In this document: in pieces, positions 7,953 to 16,498 of the stretch | How positions within the stretch are numbered: position 1 is the stretch's first letter | Layout of the letters: the number at the start of each line of letters is the position of its first letter | Source: Streptomyces sp. Root431 | Lineage (GTDB): Bacteria; Actinomycetota; Actinomycetes; Streptomycetales; Streptomycetaceae | Reading direction: 5' to 3' | Length of the DNA: 64,000 nucleotides | Assembly: GCF_001426585.1 (NCBI RefSeq) | Contig: NZ_LMEI01000009.1 | Span: 658,247-722,246, forward strand | Notes under the pieces: generated by a model | Database searches by the model: none | What the model was told of the DNA's origin: nothing | Seen by the model: only the letters and a program-made list of their open reading frames with translations | Program-made: the position numbers and the translations under genes

Positions 7953-9035
7953 TCAGCCCACGGGGCGCCAGCCCTCCAGCAGGAGGCCGTCCGCCGCCGC
8001 CTTCTGGCGCGTGGTCACCGGCGTGCCGCCGCCGGCCAGGGCCATCGCGACCAGGCGGCCGTCGAGCCCACGCGTGAGGACCGTCGCCAGCTCCCCGTGC
8101 CGCTCACCGGTCTCCGACCAGCGGGCGCCCGCCTCCTCCTGCTCGCTCGGGTAGGCGGCGAGGGCGAGCCGGCCGTCGGCCGACTGCTGGGCGAGGACCG
8201 TGCAGTCGAAGCCGTCGACCAGACAGCGGGTCGCGGCCAGTCGTCCCGTACCGACCGCGTCGGCGAGGCGCGTCGGCGCCAGTCCGCGGCCCGGGGACCA
8301 GGCGTGGACGCCGCCGTCCTTGTCGCAGAAGAAGACGGTCACGTGCCCGGAGGGGCCGGTGACGGCCGCGAGCGTGCCCATGGTGACCTCGGCGGGCACC
8401 ACGTCCTGGCGGACGGGCTTGGCCCCGGGCTCCTCCTGGACGTACCGCAGGAGGCCCTTCGCGGTCGCCGTGAGGAGCTCGACGCGCCCCTCGCCGTTGA
8501 CCGCCGCGACCGGGGACGGGTCGGTGCCCGAGCCGTGCAGGTCCCACCAGGGGTGCCAGCCGCCCGCGTCCTTCTGCGCCCGGACGCTCAACCCGCCGCC
8601 GCCGTTGCGTACGAAGGCGTACGCGCGGCCCTGGGCGTCGACCGCGACGGCGGGGTTGCCCGTCCACGGTCCCTTGCCGTTCGAGTGCCCGAGGGAGCGC
8701 CAGGCCACGGCCGGACGGCCCGTCTGGAACTGGATGCTGTGCACCAGCTCGACGTGTCCCTCGTCCCCGGCCGTGGGCCGCAGTCCGACGAGGTGGACGT
8801 AGCGGTCGGCGCCTTGGCCGACCGCGAGGAAGGGCGTCAGTCCGTCGCCGCCGAGCGAGACGGGCCCGCTCCAGCCGCCGCCGGGCTCCTCGGTCCAGCG
8901 CACCACCTCACCCGCGCGGGGCAGGTACACGCTGAACCGTCCCTCCTCCCCTCTCGTCAGCCAGTTGCCCTGGAGGAGAGGGGTGGAAGTGGAACCGTGG
9001 GCAGAGGCTGTGGGGGCCTGGGATCGATTCGCCAT
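7953..9035 (-). CDS. hypothetical protein with lectin-like beta-propeller repeats
   Basis: A 360-residue protein with no catalytic motif. It contains six to seven degenerate blades of about 45-50 residues, each with a Gly-rich turn and aromatic strands (for example GEVVRWTEEPGGGWSG, KDAGGWHPWWDLHGSG, GGVHAWSPG). This matches the bacterial PLL-like lectin or sialidase-like propeller fold. There is no signal peptide or membrane segment, which is unusual for such lectins. It stands alone between converging fadB and the permease gene. A cytosolic ligand-binding or scaffold role is possible, but I cannot assign one. Confidence 0.6.
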   Translation of the reverse strand: MANRSQAPTASAHGSTSTPLLQGNWLTRGEEGRFSVYLPRAGEVVRWTEEPGGGWSGPVSLGGDGLTPFLAVGQGADRYVHLVGLRPTAGDEGHVELVHSIQFQTGRPAVAWRSLGHSNGKGPWTGNPAVAVDAQGRAYAFVRNGGGGLSVRAQKDAGGWHPWWDLHGSGTDPSPVAAVNGEGRVELLTATAKGLLRYVQEEPGAKPVRQDVVPAEVTMGTLAAVTGPSGHVTVFFCDKDGGVHAWSPGRGLAPTRLADAVGTGRLAATRCLVDGFDCTVLAQQSADGRLALAAYPSEQEEAGARWSETGERHGELATVLTRGLDGRLVAMALAGGGTPVTTRQKAAADGLLLEGWRPVG

Positions 9036-9131
9036 GGGGGGATCCAGCGCTCCGGTCGTCGGGGGAGTTCGCGTACGAACCGACTGTAGTCGCCCGTCCG
9101 AACGCCTCCACCCGCCCGGTGCCCTGCCCGC

Positions 9132-10646
9132 TCAGTAGCGCGCTTCCCGGCCCTCCCGGCCCAACCGGCTGTGCCCGCGCCCGTACAGGAAGTACACGAC
9201 GATGCCGATCACCATCCACACGGCGAAGCGGAACCAGGTCTCGCCCGGCAGGTTGAGCATCAGCCAGAGCGAGGCGGCGATGGAGAGGATCGGCAGCACC
9301 GGCACCCACGGGGTGCGGAAGGCGCGGTGCAGGTCGGGGCGGGTCCGGCGGAGCACCATGACGCCCACGGCCACCATGACGAAGGCGAAGAGCGTGCCGA
9401 TGTTCACCAGGGTCGCGAGCTCGTTGATGCTGGTGAAGCCGGCGACGATGGCGATGATCACACCGAGCAGGATCGTCGGGCGGTACGGGGTCTTGAACCG
9501 CGGGTGAGTGACGGAGAAGAAGCGCGGCAGCAGGCCGTCGCGGCTCATCGCGAAGAACACGCGGGTCTGGCCGAGGAGCAGGATCAGACAGACCGTGGTG
9601 AGGCCGACGGCGGCGCCGAAGCTGATCACGCCGGCGTAGAAGGGATGTCCGGCGGCCTTGAAGGCGTCGGCGAGCGGGGCGCTCACGGAGAGCTCCGTGT
9701 AGTGCTGCATGCCGGTGACGACGAGGGCCACGGCCACGTACAGCACGGTGCAGATGAGGAGCGAGCCGAGGATGCCCCGGGGCATGTCCCGCTGCGGCAC
9801 CTTGGTCTCCTCGGCGGCGGTGGCGACCACGTCGAAGCCGATGAAGGCGAAGAAGACGACCGAGGCGGCGGTGAAGATGCCCATCACGCCGAAGTTGGTC
9901 GGCTCGTAGCCGAAGAGGAGCTGGACGAGCGGGGAGTCCCAGTTGGAGCCGCCGCCCTCCGGGGTGACGGCCGGCGGGATGAACGGGTCGTAGTTGTCGC
10001 CGACGATGAAGAACAGACCGGCGATGATCACGATCATCACGACGGTCACCTTGATCGCCACGACGACGGCGGTGATCCGGGCGGAGAGCTTCATGCCCAG
10101 GACGAGGACGGCGGTCAGCACCAGGACGAGGAGGAAGGCCAGGATGTCGAAGGAGCCGCCGGGCACATCGGGGCCTTGGAGCGACGCCGGTAGATGCCAG
10201 TCGATGTTGTCCATGAGCGAGCGGACGTACCCCGACCAGCCGACGGCCACCACCGCCGTGCCGAGCGCGAACTCCAGGACGAGGTCCCAGCCGATGATCC
10301 AGGCCGGCAGCTCGCCGATCGAGGCGTACGCGAAGGTGTACGCCGATCCCGCCACCGGCACCGTCGAGGCGAACTCGGCGTAGCAGAGGGCGGCGAGGGC
10401 GCAGACGATACCGGCCGCGACGAAGGCGAGGGCCGTCGCCGGGCCCGCGTTCTCCTTGGCCACCTTGCCGGTGAGGACGAAGATGCCGGTGCCGATGATG
10501 ACACCGACGCCGAAGACGGTCAGATCCCAGGCGGACAGGGATTTCTTGAGCGCGTGCTCAGGCTCCTCCGTGTCGCGGATCGACTGCTCGACCGACTTGG
10601 TCCGGAAGACTCCGGAATTGGCGCGTGGCTGCTGGTCCGTACTCAC
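9132..10646 (-). CDS. APC-superfamily amino-acid permease
   Basis: A 504-residue integral membrane protein with about 12 hydrophobic helices beginning near residue 35. The APC signature at TM1 (FGVGVIIGTGIFVLTGKVA) and the following AGPATALAF stretch are clear, and the long soluble loop near 215-245 is typical of cationic amino-acid transporters. The GTG at 10646 is chosen because GGAGGT lies 6 bases upstream; the longer in-frame reading has no such site. It probably imports a cationic or neutral amino acid with protons. The dxs terminator lies just upstream, so it has its own promoter. Confidence 0.85.
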   Translation of the reverse strand: MSTDQQPRANSGVFRTKSVEQSIRDTEEPEHALKKSLSAWDLTVFGVGVIIGTGIFVLTGKVAKENAGPATALAFVAAGIVCALAALCYAEFASTVPVAGSAYTFAYASIGELPAWIIGWDLVLEFALGTAVVAVGWSGYVRSLMDNIDWHLPASLQGPDVPGGSFDILAFLLVLVLTAVLVLGMKLSARITAVVVAIKVTVVMIVIIAGLFFIVGDNYDPFIPPAVTPEGGGSNWDSPLVQLLFGYEPTNFGVMGIFTAASVVFFAFIGFDVVATAAEETKVPQRDMPRGILGSLLICTVLYVAVALVVTGMQHYTELSVSAPLADAFKAAGHPFYAGVISFGAAVGLTTVCLILLLGQTRVFFAMSRDGLLPRFFSVTHPRFKTPYRPTILLGVIIAIVAGFTSINELATLVNIGTLFAFVMVAVGVMVLRRTRPDLHRAFRTPWVPVLPILSIAASLWLMLNLPGETWFRFAVWMVIGIVVYFLYGRGHSRLGREGREARY

Positions 10647-10701
10647 CGTCGTACCTCCATGCCATGGGGCTGCCCGCCTTTTGGTCAGAATGCACGCGAA
10701 A

Positions 10702-10739
10702 GGGCCGGTCGGCACTCCGAAGAGTGATCCGACCGGCCC
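10702..10739 (-). terminator. dxs terminator hairpin
   Basis: GGGCCGGTCGG (10702-10712) pairs perfectly with 10729-10739, with an internal CACTC/GAGTG stem inside. It lies 28 bases beyond the dxs stop on the transcribed strand. Confidence 0.7.
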
Positions 10740-10766
10740 AATGGTGACGCCGGGTGACACGGTCCG

Positions 10767-12686
10767 TCAGTCGCGCGCGGGCTCCACGGCCTTGGCGCTG
10801 CTCTCGAATCGACCGTCCAGACGCGAGACCAGGCCGGTGACCTGGCGGGCGATGTCCGGGGCGGTCAGCCCGATCTCGGCCATGACCTCGCCGCGCGAGG
10901 CGTGGTCGAGGAAGCGCGGCGGGATGCCGAAGTCACGCAGCGGCACGTCCACTCCGGCGTCGCGCAGCGCCTGGGCGACGGCCGAGCCGACGCCGCCGAC
11001 ACGACTGTTGTCCTCGACGGTGACGACGACCCGGTGCTGCTCGGCGAGCGGGGCGAGGGCCTCGTCGACGGGCTTGACCCAACGGGGGTCGACCACGGTG
11101 GTGGAGATGCCGTGGTTGTCGAGCAGGTCGGCGATCTCCAGGCACATGGGCGCCAGGGCGCCCACGGAGACCAGGAGGACGTCCGGCCTGTCACTGCCGG
11201 GCTCACGGAGCACGTCCATGCCGCCGACGCGGCGCAGGGCCGGTACGGCGGGGCCGACGGCGCCCTTGGAGAAGCGGACGACGGTCGGGGCGTCGGTGAC
11301 CTCGACGGCCTCGCGCAGCTGGGCGCGGACCTGGTCGGCGTCGCGCGGGGCGGCGAGCCGCAGGCCGGGGACGACCTGAAGGATCGACATGTCCCACATG
11401 CCGTTGTGGGAGGCGCCGTCGGTGCCGGTGACGCCGGCCCGGTCCAGGACGAAGGTGACGCCGCACTTGTGCAGGGCGACGTCCATCAGGACCTGGTCGA
11501 AGGCACGGTTGAGGAAGGTCGCGTAGACGGCGAAGACCGGGTGGAGTCCGCCGGTGGCGAGGCCGGCCGCGGAGACGGCGGCGTGCTGCTCGGCGATGCC
11601 GACGTCGAAGACGCGCTCCGGGAAGGCCTTGGCGAACTTGTCGAGGCCGACGGGCTGGAGCATGGCCGCGGTGATCGCGACGATGTCCGCGCGCTCCTTG
11701 CCGAGCTCGACCATCTCCTGGGCGAAGACGCCCGTCCAGTCGGCGCCCGAGGAGGCGATGGGCAGACCGGTGTCGGGGTGGATCTTGCCGACGGCGTGGA
11801 AGCGGTCGGCCTCGTCCTGGAGGGCCGGCTGGTAGCCGCGGCCCTTCTCGGTGAGGCAGTGGACGATGACCGGGCCGCCGAAGCGCTTGGCGCGGGTCAG
11901 CGCGGACTCCAGGGCCTCGATGTCGTGGCCGTCGATGGGGCCGACGTACTTGAGGCCGAGGTCCTCGAACATGCCCTGCGGGGCGATGAAGTCCTTGAGG
12001 CCCTTCTTGGCACCGTGCAGGGTCTCGTAGAGCGGCTTCCCGACGACCGGGGTCCGCTCCAGGATGTCCTTGCCGCGGGCGAGGAAGCGCTCGTACCCGT
12101 CGGTGGTGCGCAGGGTCGCCAGGTGGTTGGCGAGGCCGCCGATGGTCGGGGCGTAGGAGCGCTCGTTGTCGTTCACGACGATGACGAGCGGTCGGTCCTT
12201 GGCGGCGGCGATGTTGTTCAGCGCCTCCCAGGCCATGCCGCCCGTGAGGGCTCCGTCGCCGATGACGGCGACGACGTGGTCGTCCTTCTTCAGCACCTCG
12301 TTGGCCTTGGCGAGGCCGTCGGCCCAGCCGAGGACCGTCGAGGCGTGCGAGTTCTCGATCACGTCGTGCTCGGACTCCGCCTGAGAGGGGTAGCCGGAGA
12401 GGCCGCCCTTCATCTTGAGCTTGGAGAAGTCCTGGCGGCCCGTGAGCAGCTTGTGGACGTAGCTCTGGTGTCCGGTGTCCCAGAGGACCTTGTCCTTCGG
12501 GGAGTCGAACACCCGGTGCAGGGCGATGGTCAGCTCGACCACACCGAGGTTGGGGCCGAGGTGCCCGCCGGTCTTGGAGACGGCGTCCACGAGGAACGTC
12601 CTGATCTCGTCGGCCAGCTGGTCCAGCTGTTCCGGGGAAAGCCGGTCCAGATCTCGCGGTCCCCTGATACGGGTCAGCAGAGCCAC
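10767..12686 (-). CDS. dxs: 1-deoxy-D-xylulose-5-phosphate synthase
   Basis: A 639-residue thiamine-diphosphate enzyme condensing pyruvate and glyceraldehyde 3-phosphate to DXP, the first step of the MEP isoprenoid pathway. The N-terminal part has WDTGHQSY and the ThDP/Mg motif GDGALTGG (about 150-160). The transketolase-like middle domain follows, with the conserved acidic FDVGIAEQHA segment near 370, and then the C-terminal transketolase domain. Length is normal. The GTG at 12686 is preceded by AGGAGG at a 5-base spacing. It is transcribed alone, with a terminator at 10702-10739. Confidence 0.96.
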   Translation of the reverse strand: MALLTRIRGPRDLDRLSPEQLDQLADEIRTFLVDAVSKTGGHLGPNLGVVELTIALHRVFDSPKDKVLWDTGHQSYVHKLLTGRQDFSKLKMKGGLSGYPSQAESEHDVIENSHASTVLGWADGLAKANEVLKKDDHVVAVIGDGALTGGMAWEALNNIAAAKDRPLVIVVNDNERSYAPTIGGLANHLATLRTTDGYERFLARGKDILERTPVVGKPLYETLHGAKKGLKDFIAPQGMFEDLGLKYVGPIDGHDIEALESALTRAKRFGGPVIVHCLTEKGRGYQPALQDEADRFHAVGKIHPDTGLPIASSGADWTGVFAQEMVELGKERADIVAITAAMLQPVGLDKFAKAFPERVFDVGIAEQHAAVSAAGLATGGLHPVFAVYATFLNRAFDQVLMDVALHKCGVTFVLDRAGVTGTDGASHNGMWDMSILQVVPGLRLAAPRDADQVRAQLREAVEVTDAPTVVRFSKGAVGPAVPALRRVGGMDVLREPGSDRPDVLLVSVGALAPMCLEIADLLDNHGISTTVVDPRWVKPVDEALAPLAEQHRVVVTVEDNSRVGGVGSAVAQALRDAGVDVPLRDFGIPPRFLDHASRGEVMAEIGLTAPDIARQVTGLVSRLDGRFESSAKAVEPARD

Positions 12687-12854
12687 CCGTGCCTCCTTGC
12701 GTTTGAGCTGGTCGAGCTTGCCGATTTGTCGAGTCTAATGTTCCGTCTTGGATCGTGGGCATCGGGCCAGGGGGTCAGGCGTCACCCTCATGGCGGACGG
12801 ACCGCTGATCTGTACGGCTCTGTACGGGCATCCGTACTGCTCCGGACGTGCCGG

Positions 12855-12883
12855 AGCCCGGCACCGGTTTCCGGTGCCGGGCT
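12855..12883 (-). terminator. terminator after the xylose permease gene
   Basis: Thirteen-base perfect arms (AGCCCGGCACCGG and complement) flank a TTT loop, 14 bases downstream of the permease stop on the minus strand. It separates the sugar operon from dxs. Confidence 0.75.
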
Positions 12884-12896
12884 GGTGTGACGGGTG

Positions 12897-14207
12897 TTAC
12901 GCGCGGCCCGCCGTCTTCTGCGTACGGCGGGAGACCGAGTCGATGATCACGGCGATGAGCAGGACCGCTCCGGTGATCATGTACTGGATCGCGTTCGAGG
13001 ACAGGTTCATCTGGTTGAGGCCCTGGACGATCGACTGGATGACCAGGATGCCCAGGAGCGCCGACCAGACCTTGCCGCGTCCGCCGAACAGGGACGTGCC
13101 GCCGATGACCGCCGCCGCGATGCACATCATCAGCTGGTTGCCGCCGCCGAGGGAGCGGTCGGCGCCGCCGGTCGCGGAGGCGAGGAAGAGGCCGCCGATC
13201 GCGCCCATGGTGCCGGAGATCATGAAGACCGAGATCCGGATCCAGGAGACGTTGATGCCGGCGCGCCGGGCCGCCTCGATGCCGCCGCCGACCGCGAAGA
13301 CCTGCCGGCCGTACGTGGTGCGGCGCAGGACGAAGTCGGTGACCAGCAGGATCACCAGGAAGATCACCAGCGAGAGCGGGAGGCCCTGCTCCTGGTTGAA
13401 GCCGTACGCGGCGACGAGGACCAGGACCGCCAGGACGGCGGTGCGCAGGATGATCTCGCTCTGCGGGCGGTGCGGGAGCCCGGCGGCCTTGCGGCGGCGG
13501 GAGTCGCGCAGCTGGGCGAGGTAGAAGGCGGCGACGACGAACACGGCGAGGCCGTAGGCGGCGGCGACGTCGGAGAAGTAGTACTTCGTGAGGTCGCCGA
13601 CGAAGCTGCCGATCGGGGTGGGGATGGTGGAGCGGTCGCCCATGACCCAGGTCTGCAGGCCGGCCCAGCCGAGGAAGCCGGCGAGGGTGACGACGAAGGC
13701 GGGCACGCCGATCTTGGCGAAGACCAGGCCGTGGAAGGCGCCGATCAGGGTGCCGGACAGGATGCCGAGGATGATCGCGAGACCGTCCGGCATGTCCGTG
13801 CCGAGGACGCCCCAGACCGCGCCGGCGAGGCCCGCCACGGAGCCGACGGCGAGGTCGATCTCGCCGAGCAGCAGGACGAAGACGATGCCGACGGCCATGA
13901 TGCCGGGGCCGACCGCGTACAGCGTGATCTGGTCGAGGTTGTACGAGGTGATGAAGTTGCCGGTGAGGGCCTGGAAGACGATGCCGATGACGATGAGGCC
14001 GACGACGACCGGCAGCGAGCCGATCTCACCGGAGCGAATCTTGCGCTTGAACTCGTCGACGTAGCCCTTGAGGCCCTGCTCGCGGACGAGGAGGCGGGGG
14101 TCGACGGCGGGGATCGCGCCGGCAGCCGGGGCCTCCTCGCCCGTACGGGGCTCGGGCACGGCCGCCTCGTCGCTCACGGGCTGCGGGGTCTGCGGGGTCT
14201 TGCTCAC
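12897..14207 (-). CDS. xylH: sugar ABC transporter permease (XylH-like)
   Basis: A 436-residue integral membrane protein of the ribose/xylose (CUT2) permease family. It has about 10 hydrophobic helices after a 60-residue soluble leader rich in Pro and Glu. The family segment LLLGEIDLAVGSVAGL lies near residues 115-130, and the cytoplasmic EAARRAGI coupling region near 335. The GTG at 14207 overlaps the ATPase stop in GTGA and has GGAGGT upstream. With the adjacent ATPase and binding protein it forms a D-xylose-type importer. Substrate assignment rests on family and on the neighbouring ROK regulator. Confidence 0.85.
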   Translation of the reverse strand: MSKTPQTPQPVSDEAAVPEPRTGEEAPAAGAIPAVDPRLLVREQGLKGYVDEFKRKIRSGEIGSLPVVVGLIVIGIVFQALTGNFITSYNLDQITLYAVGPGIMAVGIVFVLLLGEIDLAVGSVAGLAGAVWGVLGTDMPDGLAIILGILSGTLIGAFHGLVFAKIGVPAFVVTLAGFLGWAGLQTWVMGDRSTIPTPIGSFVGDLTKYYFSDVAAAYGLAVFVVAAFYLAQLRDSRRRKAAGLPHRPQSEIILRTAVLAVLVLVAAYGFNQEQGLPLSLVIFLVILLVTDFVLRRTTYGRQVFAVGGGIEAARRAGINVSWIRISVFMISGTMGAIGGLFLASATGGADRSLGGGNQLMMCIAAAVIGGTSLFGGRGKVWSALLGILVIQSIVQGLNQMNLSSNAIQYMITGAVLLIAVIIDSVSRRTQKTAGRA

Positions 14208-14983
14208 TTCGCTACCTCCGCGTTGCGCGCCTGGCGGCGGGTCACGGCGTTGTCCGTGGCTCCCGTGATCGCGGCGATGATCTCTTCGTGCGTGGTGGTG
14301 GCCACCGGGAAGGTGCCGTTGTTCCGGCCCAGGCGCAGCACCGCGACGGTGTCGGCGACGGCCTTCACATCGGCCATGTTGTGGCTGATGAGGATGACGC
14401 CGAGGCCCTGCTCGCGCAGGCGCTCGACCAGGTCGAGGACCTGGGCGGTCTGCTCGACGCCGAGGGCGGCGGTCGGCTCGTCCAGGATCACGATCTTGGG
14501 GTTGCCGACGAGGGCGCGCGCGATGGCGACGACCTGCCGCTGACCGCCGGAGAGGGCGGCGACGGGGATGCGGACGCTGGGGATGCGGATGGAGAGGGTC
14601 GAGAGGAGGTCCTTCGCCCGCTTCTCCATGGCGACCTCGTCGAGGACGCCGCCCTTCTTGATCTCCCGTCCGAGGAACAGGTTGGCGACGACGTCGAGGT
14701 TGTCGCAGAGGGCGAGGTCCTGGTAGACGGTCGCGACACCGAGGTTCTGGGAGTCGTGCGGTCGGTTGATCTCGACCGGCTCGCCCTCCCACTCGATGAC
14801 GCCCTCGTCGATGGGGTGCACGCCGGCGATCGTCTTGACGAGCGTCGACTTGCCCGCTCCGTTGTCGCCGACGAGCGCGACGACCTCTCCTGCGTGGACT
14901 TCGAGATCGACGCCGGAGAGGACCTGAACCGCTCCGAAGCGCTTGAAGATCCCGCGCAACGCCAACACGGGCGTCTGGGACAC
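14204..14983 (-). CDS. xylG: sugar ABC transporter ATP-binding protein (XylG-like, single domain)
   Basis: A 259-residue ABC ATPase. Walker A is GDNGAGKST (about 38-46), the signature LSGGQ is in ALSGGQRQVVAIARAL, Walker B is IVILDEP, and the switch histidine is in ISHNMAD. Unlike RbsA or E. coli XylG, which carry two ATPase domains, this protein has one, so it should work as a homodimer. The GTG at 14983 is chosen because AAGGAG stands 9 bases upstream; readings that start further upstream run into GC-rich non-coding leader. It overlaps the permease start. Confidence 0.88.
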   Translation of the reverse strand: MSQTPVLALRGIFKRFGAVQVLSGVDLEVHAGEVVALVGDNGAGKSTLVKTIAGVHPIDEGVIEWEGEPVEINRPHDSQNLGVATVYQDLALCDNLDVVANLFLGREIKKGGVLDEVAMEKRAKDLLSTLSIRIPSVRIPVAALSGGQRQVVAIARALVGNPKIVILDEPTAALGVEQTAQVLDLVERLREQGLGVILISHNMADVKAVADTVAVLRLGRNNGTFPVATTTHEEIIAAITGATDNAVTRRQARNAEVAK

Positions 14984-15312
14984 GTGAACCAACTCCTTCG
15001 CCACCGGTGCGGCGGCGGGCTTGGCGCGCCGCCCGGGCGGCGCCGAAAATCTGGGGGGCTTGCACGTCCGGCTCCCGGACCGACAGCGGGGTCTGGGTCG
15101 GCCGGGAACCGGACGGCGTGGGTGGGGACGGGCCCGTGCGTGGCGCGTCTCCGCCGCACGGTCCTTCACCTCTTGCACGTGGCGGCCGGCCGGGGGGCCG
15201 GTCGCACGGGCGGGGAGGCGGGGACGGGGCGGTCGTACGCGGGGCACGGGGTCCGTCGCCGGGGGGTCGGGCCCTCACCCGGCCCGGCGGGGCCGGGAAC
15301 GGGGCCCGGAGA
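14984..15312 (-). other. GC-rich spacer between the binding-protein and ATPase genes
   Basis: These 329 bases hold no gene I can support. The 15170-15310 part is extremely G/C-rich and contains a perfect 8-bp hairpin (CCCGGCCC at 15278-15285 with 15290-15297) 15 bases after the xylF stop. In binding-protein-dependent systems such hairpins commonly reduce expression of the downstream membrane genes relative to the binding protein. That role is inferred here. Confidence 0.5.
15278..15297 (-). terminator. intra-operon attenuator hairpin downstream of xylF
   Basis: A perfect 8-bp stem with a GGCG loop lies 15 bases after the xylF stop on the transcribed strand. It probably causes partial termination and stabilises the xylF mRNA 3' end. 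Confidence 0.5.
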
Positions 15313-16377
15313 TTACTTGATGCCCAGCTCGGTGCACTTGGCGGCGAGGTCCGCGGTGCAGATGTCGGCGGCCTTGTAGATGCCGTCGGCGATCACCGTG
15401 GTCTGGATGTTGGCCTTGTCGACCACGACCGGGGCGAACAGCGAGGACGGCACGCCCTCGGTCTCGCCCTGCGCGCCGAGCTCCTTGCCCTGGAGCAGGT
15501 TCACCGCGAACTTGGCGGCCTCGGGGGCCAGCTGGAGCGGCGACTTGTAGATCGTGAAGGTCTGCGAGCCGGCGACGATGCGCTGGATGCCCGCGACCTC
15601 GGCGTCCTGACCGCCGACCGGGACGTTCTTGACGCCGGCGTTCTCGAGGGAGGTGATGATGCCGCCCGCCATGCCGTCGTTGGCGGAGTAGACGGCGCCG
15701 ATCTTGTCCTTGCCGACCGAGGAGATCGCGGCGGACATCTTCTCGCCGGCGACCTTCGGGTCCCACTCGCCGGACGCCTCGTAGGCGATCTTGCCGACCT
15801 TGCCGTCGAGCGCGGTGTGGGCGCCCTTCTTGAACAGAGCGGCGTTCGGGTCCTTCTCGTCGCCGTTGATCATCACGACGTTGGCGGTGGCGGCCTTGGA
15901 GCCGAGAGCGGCGAGGAGCGCCTGGCCCTGGAGCTCGCCGACCTTGTTGTTGTCGTGGCTGACGTAGGCGTCGGCGCCCTGGACGGGACGGTCGTACGCC
16001 ACGACCTTGACGCCCTTGGCCTTGGCGTCCTTGACCCAGCCCGCGGCCTTGGCCGAGTCCACCGGGTCGAGCGCGATGACCTTGACGCCGTCGGCGATCA
16101 GCTGGTCGAACTGCTGCTTCTGCTTGACGACGTCGGAGACGGCGTTGTTGTAGACGATCTCGCAGTCGGAGCAGGCGGCCTTCACGGCCTTCTCGAACTG
16201 GGGCTTGTCCAGGGCCTCGTAGCGCGAGGTCTTGTTCTCGGGCAGGAGCAGACCGATCTTGGTCGAGCTGCCCTTGTCTTCACTGTCGCCGCCGCCGGCC
16301 TGACCACAGGCGGCGAGCGAGAGGGCCATCGAAACCGCGGCCGTGGCTATGACGGCGCGACGCGTCACTGCGTTCAT
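15313..16377 (-). CDS. xylF: sugar ABC transporter substrate-binding lipoprotein (XylF-like)
   Basis: A 354-residue periplasmic-binding-protein (type 1 fold) lipoprotein. The signal peptide has charged MNAVTRR, a hydrophobic core and the lipobox LAAC with Cys24. The mature protein starts at a disordered GGGDSEDKGSS linker, then KIGLLLPENKTSRYE. Typical features are QQFDQLIADGVKVIALDP, VVAYDRPVQGA and YSANDGMAGGI. The Cys pair in CSDC could form a disulfide. The ATG at 16377 has GGAGG 7 bases upstream. It is the first gene of the sugar operon, preceded by a leader inverted repeat. Confidence 0.9.
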   Translation of the reverse strand: MNAVTRRAVIATAAVSMALSLAACGQAGGGDSEDKGSSTKIGLLLPENKTSRYEALDKPQFEKAVKAACSDCEIVYNNAVSDVVKQKQQFDQLIADGVKVIALDPVDSAKAAGWVKDAKAKGVKVVAYDRPVQGADAYVSHDNNKVGELQGQALLAALGSKAATANVVMINGDEKDPNAALFKKGAHTALDGKVGKIAYEASGEWDPKVAGEKMSAAISSVGKDKIGAVYSANDGMAGGIITSLENAGVKNVPVGGQDAEVAGIQRIVAGSQTFTIYKSPLQLAPEAAKFAVNLLQGKELGAQGETEGVPSSLFAPVVVDKANIQTTVIADGIYKAADICTADLAAKCTELGIK

Positions 16378-16407
16378 TGGGGTTGCCTCCCTGACGAGGC
16401 CGCGACG

Positions 16408-16444
16408 TTGCGGCCGAGGATGCACGAAGTCAACTCGGCCGCAA
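16408..16444 (-). promoter_or_regulatory. inverted repeat in the xylF leader
   Basis: TTGCGGCCGAG (16408-16418) and its exact complement (16434-16444) are separated by 15 bases, 31 bases upstream of the xylF ATG. AT-rich sequence with TTAAGAATTTAC lies just upstream at about 16458-16472 and is a promoter candidate. The repeat may be a ROK-regulator operator or an mRNA hairpin; the sequence alone does not decide. Confidence 0.45.
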
Positions 16445-16498
16445 CACCGCCGTCAAGAAGTAAATTCTTAACGAGATGACAACGGTGCCGTTCGTTAT

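Noticed and set aside
12784..12850. Riboswitch (thiamine or other) upstream of dxs
   Set aside because: No conserved thi-box or other riboswitch core could be found, and the leader is short.
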